Of a stretch of 64,000 bases of DNA, positions 36,321 through 47,395 are shown in pieces. Within the stretch, counting starts at the first letter, position 1; each line of letters starts with the position of its first letter. Location of the stretch: positions 822,501 through 886,500 of the forward strand of contig JAFBJZ010000838.1 of assembly GCA_016785225.1 (NCBI GenBank), read 5' to 3'. Origin of the DNA: Psettodes erumei. Lineage: Eukaryota; Chordata; Actinopteri; Pleuronectiformes; Psettodidae. A program made the translations under genes and the position numbers. Below the pieces are notes generated by a model. It was given only the letters and a program-made list of their open reading frames with translations. It was not told the DNA's origin and did not search any database.

Positions 36321-39300
36321 CTGTGACCTTGCCAGTGACCAGCGCGCAGTGAAGTATTGACAGAACCATCGCAAGGTTTCACTCAAACATCAGCTGACAA
36401 CCGCGCCTCACCCTTCAGCTGCTGCCACAGCCAGACGACACGGGAAGTTTTGAGACACAGCGATCACTCAAACCAGCGCTGCACAGTGCATTTAACACGT
36501 TTCTGTCCTTCTATTCCAAACTGCAGCGTGGGTTGACTGTACCCACATGGATAATATATGCGTTTAGTGCGTTACGCCCAGCTGTCCCTCTGCGTCCGGG
36601 TGTTCAGTCACCCCGTGATTGTGTTGTCCCCCGGTGACCTGTTCCAGTTGTGAGGAAACCTGTCGCCTGAAGCTCGTCAAGGGCATTCCCGCTGCCCGGA
36701 ACACAACTCCACACATCTCTCTGTGCTCAACTTGTTTCACACACACAGTACAAACATTGGCAGCAACACAACTGCACTCGGTGCAACACGGTGGCTGGGA
36801 TGAAATATTTTCCACGATGAGGTAAAAATTTTATCGCAACGCTCGCTCGCAACAAAACTAATTACAACGATTACACGAATGTGTCACCTTGTTTATCTGA
36901 TTGCTATGCAGGCCCTTCAGTAAAATCAATTTTCATGGTTTAAATTGAATCCCTTAATTAAGAGGTTCTCTCTGTGTTTCAGTAACTATGCAACTCTGTG
37001 TTGATTGATGTCTGGTTTAGCAATCAGAGCGGAGGAGGGCGGCTAACGCTGCATGAAAAATGTGGACGGGAGCAAACAAAGTCAAACGTGAGATGAGGTC
37101 CTGCCATGTTATTAAATCATTTCTTTGTGCACACCGACATGTTCACGGATAATGATTTTAGCATGCGGATAAGTTTTCTGTTCAGTGTTATTTCAGGAAC
37201 AACAGAGATCTCGCAGCGACTTCAAGCTGTAAGAGCAGCGCATGAGAATATTAAATCACGTCGCTGTAAAGCTGAAATCTCCACTGAGTCAGCGACTCAA
37301 ACCCTCCTCTCTTTGGCTCTCTCTGGAATATGAGGGGTTGTAACACAATTTAACTAAACGTAAAACACTTCCCCCCCAATGTCGCAGCTTTCTGAGGTTT
37401 CAACAGTTATAACGGTGCGGCTGCAGGGGTGGCAGCGTCTGTCAGTCAAGTCCAGGATGTAACATCTCCATCGCCAGTCGCTGTTTCCAAAAGACGTCTC
37501 CTAAAGCCTGATCACAATCCTGTGACCTTTCCTCAAGCACCAGCAGCAACAGGTCATAATCGACCCAGTACTTGCAAAAAACTCATTCCCTCCAGCCAAA
37601 GCTGTACTCTGCATAAGTGCTAATCGTGCTAACACACCAAGGTACGCGCAATGCAAGACAAACACACATGGATATGCCTTTCCTTTAAAAGACGAGCACA
37701 TGCAGCTTTCACAGACATGAAGAAGAACACATTTAATCTGATCGGCTAATCCATCCATCAGATCAGACTTAAAAAGTTTATCCAGAGACAAATCTCACAC
37801 CTGCATAACATTAGCATGAATCAGCTCTGAGAGATGATTTATTGCGCAGCTGCACGACAACAGTTGTGTGTGGGAAACAAAGCAGTCGGTCGCTGCTAAA
37901 TTATTCATGAGATATAATAAGAGGAGTGTTTGTCCGTGAGGAGAGGACTTGGGGAAGAAAGAGCTGAGAAGAGGAAACTCTTTTGTGCAAAGTGAACATC
38001 TTTCAGTGAGATGGAAATTGGCAGTTAAGCGGCGAGGAGAGTGTGTTTCCGTGTTGCGCGCGCGCCGAAAGCCTTTTCGGAGCGGAGAAAGGTTTTCTGA
38101 GGAATGGCGAGACCTCGGCTTGCTTCGGGGAACCTGTTTGCAGTGTAATGTTATTCCGGCCCGTGGTAAAACGAGCCTCATTTGAGGGGAGGAGAGAGAC
38201 GGCGTTCAAACAGCATATATTAAACGTCTTCTTTTGCTGCTTTCACCTTCTGCGCGGCCCGTCCTTTGAGTTCGTCTCACGTCCACGGGCTACGGCGCTA
38301 ACAAGGCTCCCTGCTACGCTCTCTGGTCACACTGTATTTATCTCACCGTCGCTGCAGCTACAGCGCAAATGCATCGGTTTACCACAGCAGCAGAGTCTCT
38401 GTCGAATCACTATTTCTGAAATTTACAGCAGATATTTTTGGAACATTCTGCAAACAACTGCAGCCATAAACAAGGCTGTCTGGGTGGTTTTATCAAGAGA
38501 AGAATGAATCAAATCGCAGTGACTCACAGGACAGAACTAAAATTCAGCTTATTGAGCCGGCTCAAATAATTCCGCAGAGATTGTGTTGTTCCCGTCTGGG
38601 CCAGTCGGTACCAAAAAATATTGCAATCATCACCTTGTCTTCAGGTCTTAATTCGTCTTGTACCGGCCTGTGCCATTTTTGAGCCTGCTCATGCTGCAAC
38701 AACAACAACAACAGCAGTGAGGTGCACCAGATTTAATGTGTCTGTCTAATGAATAAGGTATGGTGCTATGGTTTGGAGGAAACTGGTAAACGTAAACATG
38801 ACTTAACGCTGTCGTTGGCTTGTGAAGACGAACAGTTGGTGGCACATATTTTTTCACTTTCCTTTCTTCAGTGGAGCGGACGCTTCACCGGACATTAAAG
38901 TCACATGCATGTCATGATTTATTCATTACGTCTGTTTCCACTGCATTTAGCTCTTCTGATACACCAGCTTTGTCCAACTCGGTCAAAACGTGAAAAACTT
39001 AGCGATGCTCGTCAAATTTCAAGCATTTCCGTTCAGACTCTTAATGCACAGATGGAAGCAGCATCAGAAAATAAATAAATAGTTTCACAGGATGGGAGAT
39101 GAGAAAAACAAAACAAGATATAAGACCACCGAGAACTTCTCTTACTGGGTCTTTAAAATGAGGGAGAGTGATTGTGAAATGCTGTGGGAGGGGGCCAGGC
39201 TTTTTAAAGCTGACAGGAGTGAAGCATGCAGTGCACTTAGTGCCTGAGCTACTTGCCTGTCAGGATGTTCATACATTCAGATTTGGCCGTCGTACTTGAT

Positions 39301-42300
39301 AAGGGTATTCCTTGACTTCTGCGCTCTGTGTTATGTTTGGAGAAATTTGTTTCGCTCGTCTAATTCCTTTAAACTCGATGAGACGTCCCTGCAATACGCT
39401 GTATATGACTCAACTCACACAGCTGTATTTCTAAATGTCCTGTGAGCGTCGTCTCGCTGCAACAGACTGCAGGTGAATACAAAGCTGTACATTTTCCTAC
39501 CTTCACTTTAGTCCACGGTTGGCCTCTCTGAGCTGAGCGGAGCGGGAGCACGTCTGCAGGGAGGCCGCGTTACCGTCAAGGAAAGCTAATGGGTGGGAAA
39601 GAGCGCATTAGAGCCACGAAATGCAAAAGGGGTTCAAGAAAAGCGCCGGTCGTCCTCCCAGGAGCCGCGGCTGAAGCCCGGAACACAGGGAGAGGACCCA
39701 AATGTGAACGGATTCAGGGAAGACACTGGTGGAAAACAGGCTTGTTGGCAGACGGATGAACAAACAGGCAGATGGGCTGACAAGCAGGTAGGTATCCACA
39801 CAGAAACAGGTGAGACAGCAGGTAAAACACAGGAACAACAACAGGAACGTTCCAGCAGCTTGAATATTCAGCACCCAGTGTGTGAGGTAATTTGGGAAAA
39901 ACACTAAAGATGATTCATTTTTATGCTCTACTGTTCTTTACATAATGAGCGGAGAGGTGTTCATCACACAGAAATGGCTTCCACTACTGCCAATTAGGGG
40001 AGGTGGTTAGCGAAGAGATGTGCTGAAAATTGCAAATCCAATTCTCTTTGAGACAGGAAGTGGACTGAGGGTACCGCCCTCCTCGCTATGTCAGTCCCGT
40101 GCTAATGTTTGCCCTTGATGTCATTTTTATCTTCATATGCTCAGCTTCCCTTACAGCTGTTCGTCCTCCACAACTCACACACAGATTACACTTACAACCG
40201 AGTACTGCACACCTCATCACTTGTGTCCAGTGAATTATTCTGCCCTTTATGTAAACGGGTGCAAACTGTGTGAAGTCGCTGTTAATTAGGTTCGTAAATG
40301 AGAAGTAGGATTTCTTTTCCCAGCTTTAAGGGGTTGTAAGGCATGCAAGACAAAAAACTATTGTTAAATTTGAAAAGCCACATGTATACAGGCACCGTGT
40401 ACAACTAAAAAAAAACAACCCAGAATATGCAGTGTGTGATGAATTACAATCTCAGTACCTGGTGTAGTTTCCCTTTCAGAAACCCACTGTTTGTTCGTCC
40501 ACAGTCTGACTGGGCAGCCTGTCTGGTGACCTTTTTACCTTGCGTCATGGCATGAAAGATGCAACCTGCTGCTGTATGAATTCTGGGTAACCTTGCCCCG
40601 TGGACAGGACATGCCTAAGTATAGCTGCCTGCAGTGTGACAGGTCAGGAGGTGGCCTGCTTGTCCAAAAAAAAAGAGATGACTCTGTGATTAAAGAAGCC
40701 TTCAGAAAAACACGTGGGAAACATCAGTAAAAAATCTTCCTGAACTCATGCAAAGAGCGTGCAGTCAGGAATCACTGCAGGATGATGTGAAGTGACGTTA
40801 AGTGAGGCTGGATGGGTTTTAGCAAGCTGAGAGGTGGAAAGAAGCGATATGGAAAAGGGCTGGAGACGTGCTGGCACCTGAGCCTGAAGTGAACTCTTCC
40901 CGCCGATTCCAACTTCCCGTAGTGACGCTCCTGCAGGGCGGACGACTATAATTATAGGATCAGAATTCAGCTACGAACCGCGCAGGTTCAGCCTTCGACA
41001 TTTGTGCATCTGCTCCAAATTAATATCTTGAATGATTAGCAGTGTCTTTCCATGGCTGTGTAAAATCAGTTGAGAAACAGACCCCGCGAGGCGTCTTCAC
41101 AGGGATGCTGGCGAGACAGAGACGAGCATGAGAAGCGTCAGAGAAACTGCTGCGACTCGCACCTCATTCGTTGGGACGTCAGCAGTTTGACTGTAATTAA
41201 ATACCAAAACAGGTGCCCTACTTCCTGCCCAACGTCGGGCAGATAAATTATCTGCATACAGTCAGGGTGAAGGACGTGATTAATGACATCAGTGTGTGTG
41301 ACGCACACAAAAGTCAGCGTCGTATGTTGGTTTTGTTTGTTTGTTGATTCCCTCCCACGCCTCCCTCCCTGTGCGGAGGACGCTTTTCTCTCCCCCAACG
41401 CCGTTGGTCTCAGCTATGATTTATCTCCAAGTGTTGTGTCTTCGGCATGATGGTCTTAAATTAATTTCAGGGACAGGGTGTAAAAGAATCAGAGCAAGGC
41501 TGCAGGTCTGTGCGGATCAGATAAAATACTGGAATAACACAGAATGAAATAATGAATATTCCACTGATAGTTCCAGTTTGTTCTCTAACATGAAGATATA
41601 GAATATAGATTTTTTTTTTTTAATTTTTCATCATTGAGAATGTCCACAAAAAGATTAAACAACATTAAGTACAATCAGCAACTTGAAATGAATTTCCGCG
41701 GCCACAGCAGCACAACTTGTTCTGTTTTTTTGATCTTCTGATGTCAGCAGATACTCCAGCTTTATGCTTCATGGGCTGTTCATGGCACCCTTGTTGTTTC
41801 TGGTCTTATTTGTTATGCTGTTTGCTCTCTGCACTTCCTGGTGTGTGTCCCACCAGCTTCTGTCTGTCCTACTTTACTTTCTCCTTCAATATTATGATTG
41901 TTTTATCATACTGTCAGAAAGTTCCCAGGTCTTACCTCACAGGTTTATTTCAAACATTCTTCCTGTTACTCGTTCTTTTATTAAGATATGAGGTAACAAG
42001 CTCAGATCAGTTATATTTAACTATTTTTATATTAACAATAGATCAAATGACTAAGGAGGTCTCTTGATGAACCCTCTTATCTTTCTAATGGCACTTAATA
42101 TTGTTCACTGCTCACAGATTCTTTATTACAAGTTTTGCACTTTTTTGTAAATGTACATTTACTAGTATTTTCAAGCTCAAACGTACTTTTCACAAAGATT
42201 CAATGTCCATAAGAAAAATCCACTGCGAGCACAGCCCAAAAAAGAAATACTCCCAGAAAAAACTCAGGCAGGCAGAATTTTCTGAACAGTTTACGAACGA

Positions 42301-43683
42301 ATTTAATATTTGAACAGAGAATACTCACATTTCTGAGCAGACCGGGGAGTGGTTCTGGTAGTCCCAGATGTGCTCAAAGCTGGACGGGGGTGCGGCGTGG
42401 ACGAGGTGAAAAAACATGGCGAGCAGGTAAGTAGGGCAGTGTGACTTGGCATAGGGTGGGGGACGTATGTGATCTGAGTAACAACAGAGTTAGGATTAGA
42501 CACAGGAAGCAACAGTTACAGTTACAGTGAAGGTGTGTGAAGTGTGGCCGACAGGGAACGAGAAGAAGCGAGGCACGCTCTTTTAAACTGCAGCTGTGGG
42601 TGATGATCGCTGATGGTGATCGGTAGATTTGGCATTTCCACGCCTGGAAACACACACAGACGTAAACACAACACACATTAGGGAGGAGGGAGAGAGCCTG
42701 CAGGAAACAGGGAGGGCAGAGCCACATCCTCACATACCTGCCTTGTTTCTGTGACTATATCCTCAGATCAAACTCTTAATTACTCACAACATGAAAGAGC
42801 CACTTTCAGAGAAATGTGTCAGCCTCTGATGTAAAGTCTGCCTTTTAGTTATTAAACTCTCATTTCTGTTAGGCAGTGAAACAACACTGACTGAGGACAA
42901 AACAAGGACAAACTGCCAGGGAAAGATATTTTTTGCAACCTATAAACATAAATTTTGGTATTGCACCGGTAGGACCAGCCCGTCTTCTCCCCTATGGCCT
43001 CGTTTGTTTTTGGTATCAGGAGGATATCCACACTAAATGTTGAAAATTCATCAGGGCCTTCGGACAGCTGGCACATTTCTAAATCCATGAACCAGAACAA
43101 ATTGATAACGATCATAATCAACATAACCTCTGACAGTGATTGATTCCCAAGCATTTATTTGCTTGTTTTTGAGCTTTTATACCCAAGGCTTATTTCATAG
43201 TCAGACTGACAGTTCTGCAGCACAAAATGTCCCCATAAACCAAAAAAAAAAATCACCCTCAGCACTGACGCGAGTCCACAAATTTGGCCTCCCACACTGT
43301 CAGTGAAGCCAGAGAAAGTCTGTGAGTGATGACAGCACGTTTTTGAGCCTCTTCATCTAAAGCGAACTGTCCAAAATCAAACGAGACTCCTCCTGCAGGG
43401 TGGATGCTTGCTTTGAAAACCAACGCTGCCGCTTCAACAGACACATCTCAGACCTTTATAGAGATATCAAATTTAGCATTGTACAATTTTCTCTTCCTGA
43501 ATGATAGAGATTAAGAAATGTGAAGGCGGTCTGTAAAGTTGAAGACAAAAGATGTCAAGCTGTCCTTTCTGTCTCACACAAAAGCGAAATCACCTCAATA
43601 AAACTTGCTCTCTCCTCCTTTGAAGCCAGTCTCTATAAATAACTTCAGTTACATGGTGGGACTGCAGACAAAACCGAGCTAAG

Positions 43684-43698
43684 AGTGCCCTCTACGTG
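43684..43698 (-). promoter_or_regulatory. CTCF-like motif, minus strand
   Basis: On the minus strand, CACGTAGAGGGCACT matches 13 of 15 positions of the CTCF core, including the central AGAGGGCAC. It points away from the site at 49908, so the two are divergent. Confidence 0.35.
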
Positions 43699-44567
43699 CA
43701 GGCTGTGGTTTTGTGTCTGCAAGTGTGGCATGCAGTCGTGCAAAAATGCTCAGGATAAACAGTGAACGTTCAGAATTAATCTCATGGAGACCGGGCTGCG
43801 GCTGCTTTTGCACAAGATGAGTTGGCTCCAATTAAAACCTTTCCCCCCAATACCTGCTTCTCAAGCAGCTGCAATTTCCCAATGTGGGCTCAATATGAAG
43901 AGCATCTCAGGTAGAAGTCAGAGGGAAAGTTTCACGTTCACGGTGCCCCCCCTAAGTGCAGTGTCATCAGAAGTTAAGTGGGAAGGCAGGCCAGATCAAA
44001 GCAGTAAAGCAGATCTTCACTGTCTGACTTTATCTCTGCTAAAGCTGGAGAAACCCTGTCACAGCCTCAGATGCTCAAAAACGATTTTCCTTCCGGACTC
44101 ATTATTCCCTCCAGCGCCGGGTGATGCTACGCACACCAGTCACGGTTGTGTAGCCCAAATCAAAGCTCTCCGTTTGAAGACTTGTTTGGCTAATAAGTCT
44201 ATTACTGAGCTATAAAAACCACAATTAGATGGAAAATGTGCAGCCAGTGTCAAAATCCCAGCTGATTTTCACCAGTCAAATTACGCAAAAGGCAAAGGTT
44301 TGTCACCTGCAGTGACTCATACTGGATGTGCTAAATTAATTAACAAATACCATGATTAACAAAGGGGAGGTGAGCAGCATCTTTCAGCTTCTACGGATGC
44401 ATGTTTAAGGTTGTATAATGGCAGTTTCAATGTATTTTTGGCAAATGTGTGTAATAAAGGAATTAGTCCCGTCATAGAAAAAAAAACAAACATGAGGAGC
44501 AGAGTGCGGAAACTAATGAACGGCGTGTAGAAAAAAAACAACCAAAAGAGACGAGTAATAACATAGT

Positions 44568-44905
44568 GAAGGCCAAATGTTTTCAAAGCCATAGCAGGAA
44601 TTATCTTGTTAAAATTTTTGGGAGAGGCAGAGTGAATAGGAATTATAAGAATTTTTTCTGAAATAGTCAACGAAAAGGGCGACAGTGACTTTTTTCTCAA
44701 CCTGACAATTCTCTGGCAAGTGAACAGTTGCCCAGAACTGGCGTAACTTTATAAGCTTCAGCGTAACCAAAATACCTACATGCCCAGCAGACACACAGAA
44801 TTAGCAGCTAGCTGGTGGCCAGAGAGTAGCATTTAGTTGCTAGCCAGATACTTCAATCAGGATTGAATGGAGACCGTCACAGAGCTAAACTCACGTTTGT
44901 CAGTC
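44568..44905 (+). repeat. GCTA-rich percomorph interspersed repeat, copy 1 (5' portion)
   Basis: It begins with AAATGTTTTCAAAGCCATAG and runs through CAACCTGACAATTCTCTGGC, GAACAGTTGCCCAGAACTGG, a CAGCTAGCTGG segment, AGCATTTAGTTGCTAGCCAG and TGGAGACCGTCACAGAGCTA. This is the same order of landmarks that I recall for a common unclassified fish repeat. Its first 150 bp has a diverged direct copy at 47266-47395, which confirms repetitiveness inside this window. No coding potential or terminal structure was seen. GCTA-rich sequence continues to about 45000. Confidence 0.6.
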
Positions 44906-45040
44906 GACCGGAAACTTGTCTCCCGGCGAAATGCTCATGTTGCTCCGTGTCTACTGGCTAGTCAACGGTTGGCTAACGTTGTTTAGCTAGTTGGGCCACC
45001 CCCAGGAGGGGGAAAGCAATTAATGCTGATTGAGATCAAA

Positions 45041-45366
45041 TAGGGTGGTTTAGGATAATGGTTAGCACTGTCGCCTCACGGAGAGAAGGTTCACGGTTCG
45101 GCTGGGTCCTTCTCGATTCGGTCGGGTCCTCTCTGAGAGGAGTTTATGTATTTTTCCGAGGGTACTCCGACTTCCGGCGGTTAGATTGATCGCGTACTCT
45201 AAATTGCCCGTAGGTGTGACGGTGACGGTCAGCCCTTGTGATAGGCTGGTGACCTGTCCAGGGTATGCCCCGCCCCCCGCCCAATGTCAGCTTTGATTGG
45301 CTCCAGCGCCTCTGCGTCCCGGAACGGATACGCGACATAGCCAATGGATGGATGGATGGATGGATA
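45041..45366 (+). mobile_element. tRNA-like SINE-type fish repeat with GGAT tail
   Basis: The 5' part (ATGGTTAGCACTGTCGCCTC, then GGTTCACGGTTCGG) matches the tRNA-like head of a very common fish interspersed repeat, including A-box-like and B-box-like segments. The middle reads CTCTAAATTGCCCGTAGGTG, and the 3' part has GGTGACCTGTCCAGGG, GCCCAATGTCAGC and TTGGCTCCAGC. It ends in five GGAT units at 45345-45364. These are the expected landmarks in the expected order. The copy is diverged and has lost part of the usual 5' third after the B box. It encodes nothing. The class (SINE versus non-autonomous element with a LINE-like tail) is from memory. Confidence 0.75.
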
Positions 45367-47265
45367 TATAAAACTTTTGTTGAGTCACATATCACAAAGA
45401 AAGTCAACTGTAGTTCATATTTTTCAGATTGTGGGTGGATTGGACGTTTTACACTGTTGTTAAATAATTTCCAGTGAGAATGAGACTAATGGCTCCTGTA
45501 CAATCATCATTATAAAGTTCAGTGTGAGCCAGTCAGTAAGTGGCAGAACACTCGCACAAGAATGAACAGCCAGTTCTTCACTCCACAGCCTGGCACCGGA
45601 GCAGACAGATGTGCTGATATGCCATCTATAGCCGCAGGCCTTTTCTGACTTCTAAAGGCTTCCGCTGTCAAAATGGGGCGCCTGGGAGTGCATGACACAA
45701 AAGTTAAATGAAGGTTAAATGGAAGCACTTCAAAGTGGGAGATCTCCACAGAAAAATAACGGAGGAAAGGTTAATGTGTGTCTTGTTGAGACACTAGAGC
45801 AGCTTGTAGCTTTTGGGCATGACGGTTTGAGGTCCAGTTTGGGTCAGAATGCCTCGGGGCCCCCATTTATTGGTTCTGTTCGGACAGTCGCTGTGTGCAG
45901 CACGATAACAGGATTTCAGAAATGATGCTTGGAGAGCAGCTTTCTTCCAGGTCCGCTTTTCCTCTGTCATATCTTCAGTACAAATTCTGTAATACTAGAG
46001 TCACACAGGTTTTGGTTTGTACATGTTGGATATCCACAAGTTTAGGTAACATGATGCTTAATTTCTTCAAATTTTGTTACATGACTTTGCGCCCTTAAGG
46101 GATTCTAAGAACATTTCATCATTGTTTTTACTTTTTTCATATTTTTACATAAACAAAATGTGAAAGAAAGACAGTTAGGGAACAAAATCAGAGGAATACA
46201 AGGTATTGGTAGCAGGTAGATGTAATGCAATTACCAATTCAATGCCACATCAAAAGAATTTTAACATCTGAGCTGCCTGCGTCCCTTCAGCGTTTAACCT
46301 ATTATCACAACAATGTTTGTGAAGTGCGGTCGCCCCGTATGCCAACGTGACAGATAACTGCGGATTGCCGGGATTCAAAGGCAGCCAACCTGAAAGTGTG
46401 CGGCTTTGCAGGGAATAGAGTTTGACACTGTTCTGAAGGTCAACTTCTTCTGCATTCAAACCCTAACAGGTCCCCCCATGGGGTGCCCAGGCCTGTTGAA
46501 GCGCCTATCACAGAAAGCTGGAGAGGCTTATTGTTCTCTCTTCACTGGCTGACCCTTACTGCCCCATTAAAATCTAGCCTCAAACACTGCCTGAGGGTCT
46601 CCAGCCATCATCGGCACGCGTAGCCTCGCCAAAGCATTGCATACAAATGTGACAGGGGGTAGGAGGTGCATAGGCAGTAGTGGTGGTGGGCTGGTTTGCA
46701 TCTTTAAAATACAAATTGGGATTGGTCACTAGGCAGAATTAATGACAGACTGCTGGTTGATTATTAGTGGGTTTGATGCAGGAAGCGAGCTGGAGTTGCA
46801 CTTTGAGTGTAATGAGAGTTGCTGGTCCCATCCAGGTGATCTCGTGTGCTGACTGTTAATGGAAAAACACACAGGGATGTTATTATTCTTTGTGCTGACT
46901 TGCTGAAGGATTATTATCTGCACTGTGGAGGTTCTGTTTTTATTCTGTGGTTTGTTTGTTTGCCTCTCTGTCAGCAGGATATATGAAAAGATGTATGGTG
47001 ATGAAACCAGTCTTGGCCACAATGGTATATAGCGTGTTTCACCCACTGTAATTATTTGCTTGAGTACAGATGTATATATGTGGATCTGTCCTGTGTTCTG
47101 TGTGGCCATAAAGTACCTTTGGGTACAATATGTGTATTTTGGTACATTTGTATGATAAATCAATAAATGCTATCATTTAAAAACAGACATAAGTGGTCAA
47201 GTGCAGCAACTACAGAGAGAGAAGTGTAGAGGGAAAAAAACACACACACACACAAAAAAATGGCG
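45367..47265. other. non-coding interval between repeats
   Basis: AT-rich sequence. Its 47040-47160 part, ending AATCAATAAATGCTATC, looks like it could be the tail of an old retroposed sequence, but I cannot match it to a family. The 144-codon minus-strand frame at 46729-47163 is Asn/Thr/Ser-rich and unrecognised. Confidence 0.45.
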
Positions 47266-47395
47266 AAATGTTTTCAAAGCCATAACAGGAACTATCTTGT
47301 TAAAATTTTTGGAGAGCCAGTGTGAAAAGAAATTTCAAGGAGGCTTCTTAAATTGTTGATTGAAAGAACACCAAAGATCTCTGGTAAGTGCAATC
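47266..47395 (+). repeat. GCTA-type fish repeat, copy 2 (5' fragment)
   Basis: It aligns directly with 44572-44725: the stretch from AAATGTTTTCAAAGCCATA through ATCTTGTTAAAATTTTTGG is nearly identical, and the similarity fades into CTCTGGTAAGTG. It is preceded by a short CA tract (47241-47254). The rest of the element is missing. Confidence 0.65.

Larger units (their letters stand above)
34293..44567. other. non-coding flank, nothing coding recognised
   Basis: It includes the CpG-dense patch at 36110-36320, a GC-rich stretch at about 38010-38310 with TTGCGCGCGCGCCG, a short CAA tract at 38697-38714 and the minus-strand CTCF-like motif at 43684. Reading frames up to 154 codons (38043-38507) have no recognisable domains or splice context. 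Confidence 0.5.

Noticed and set aside
35906..36352. 148-codon frame overlapping the CpG-dense patch
   Set aside because: Openness is explained by CpG-rich composition, and two other frames are open in the same place.
38043..38507. 154-codon plus-strand frame
   Set aside because: Lies in a GC-rich block where stops are rarer; no known motif.
39867..39875. TTCAGCACC-like half of a REST/NRSF element
   Set aside because: The second half (GGACAGCGCC) is absent.
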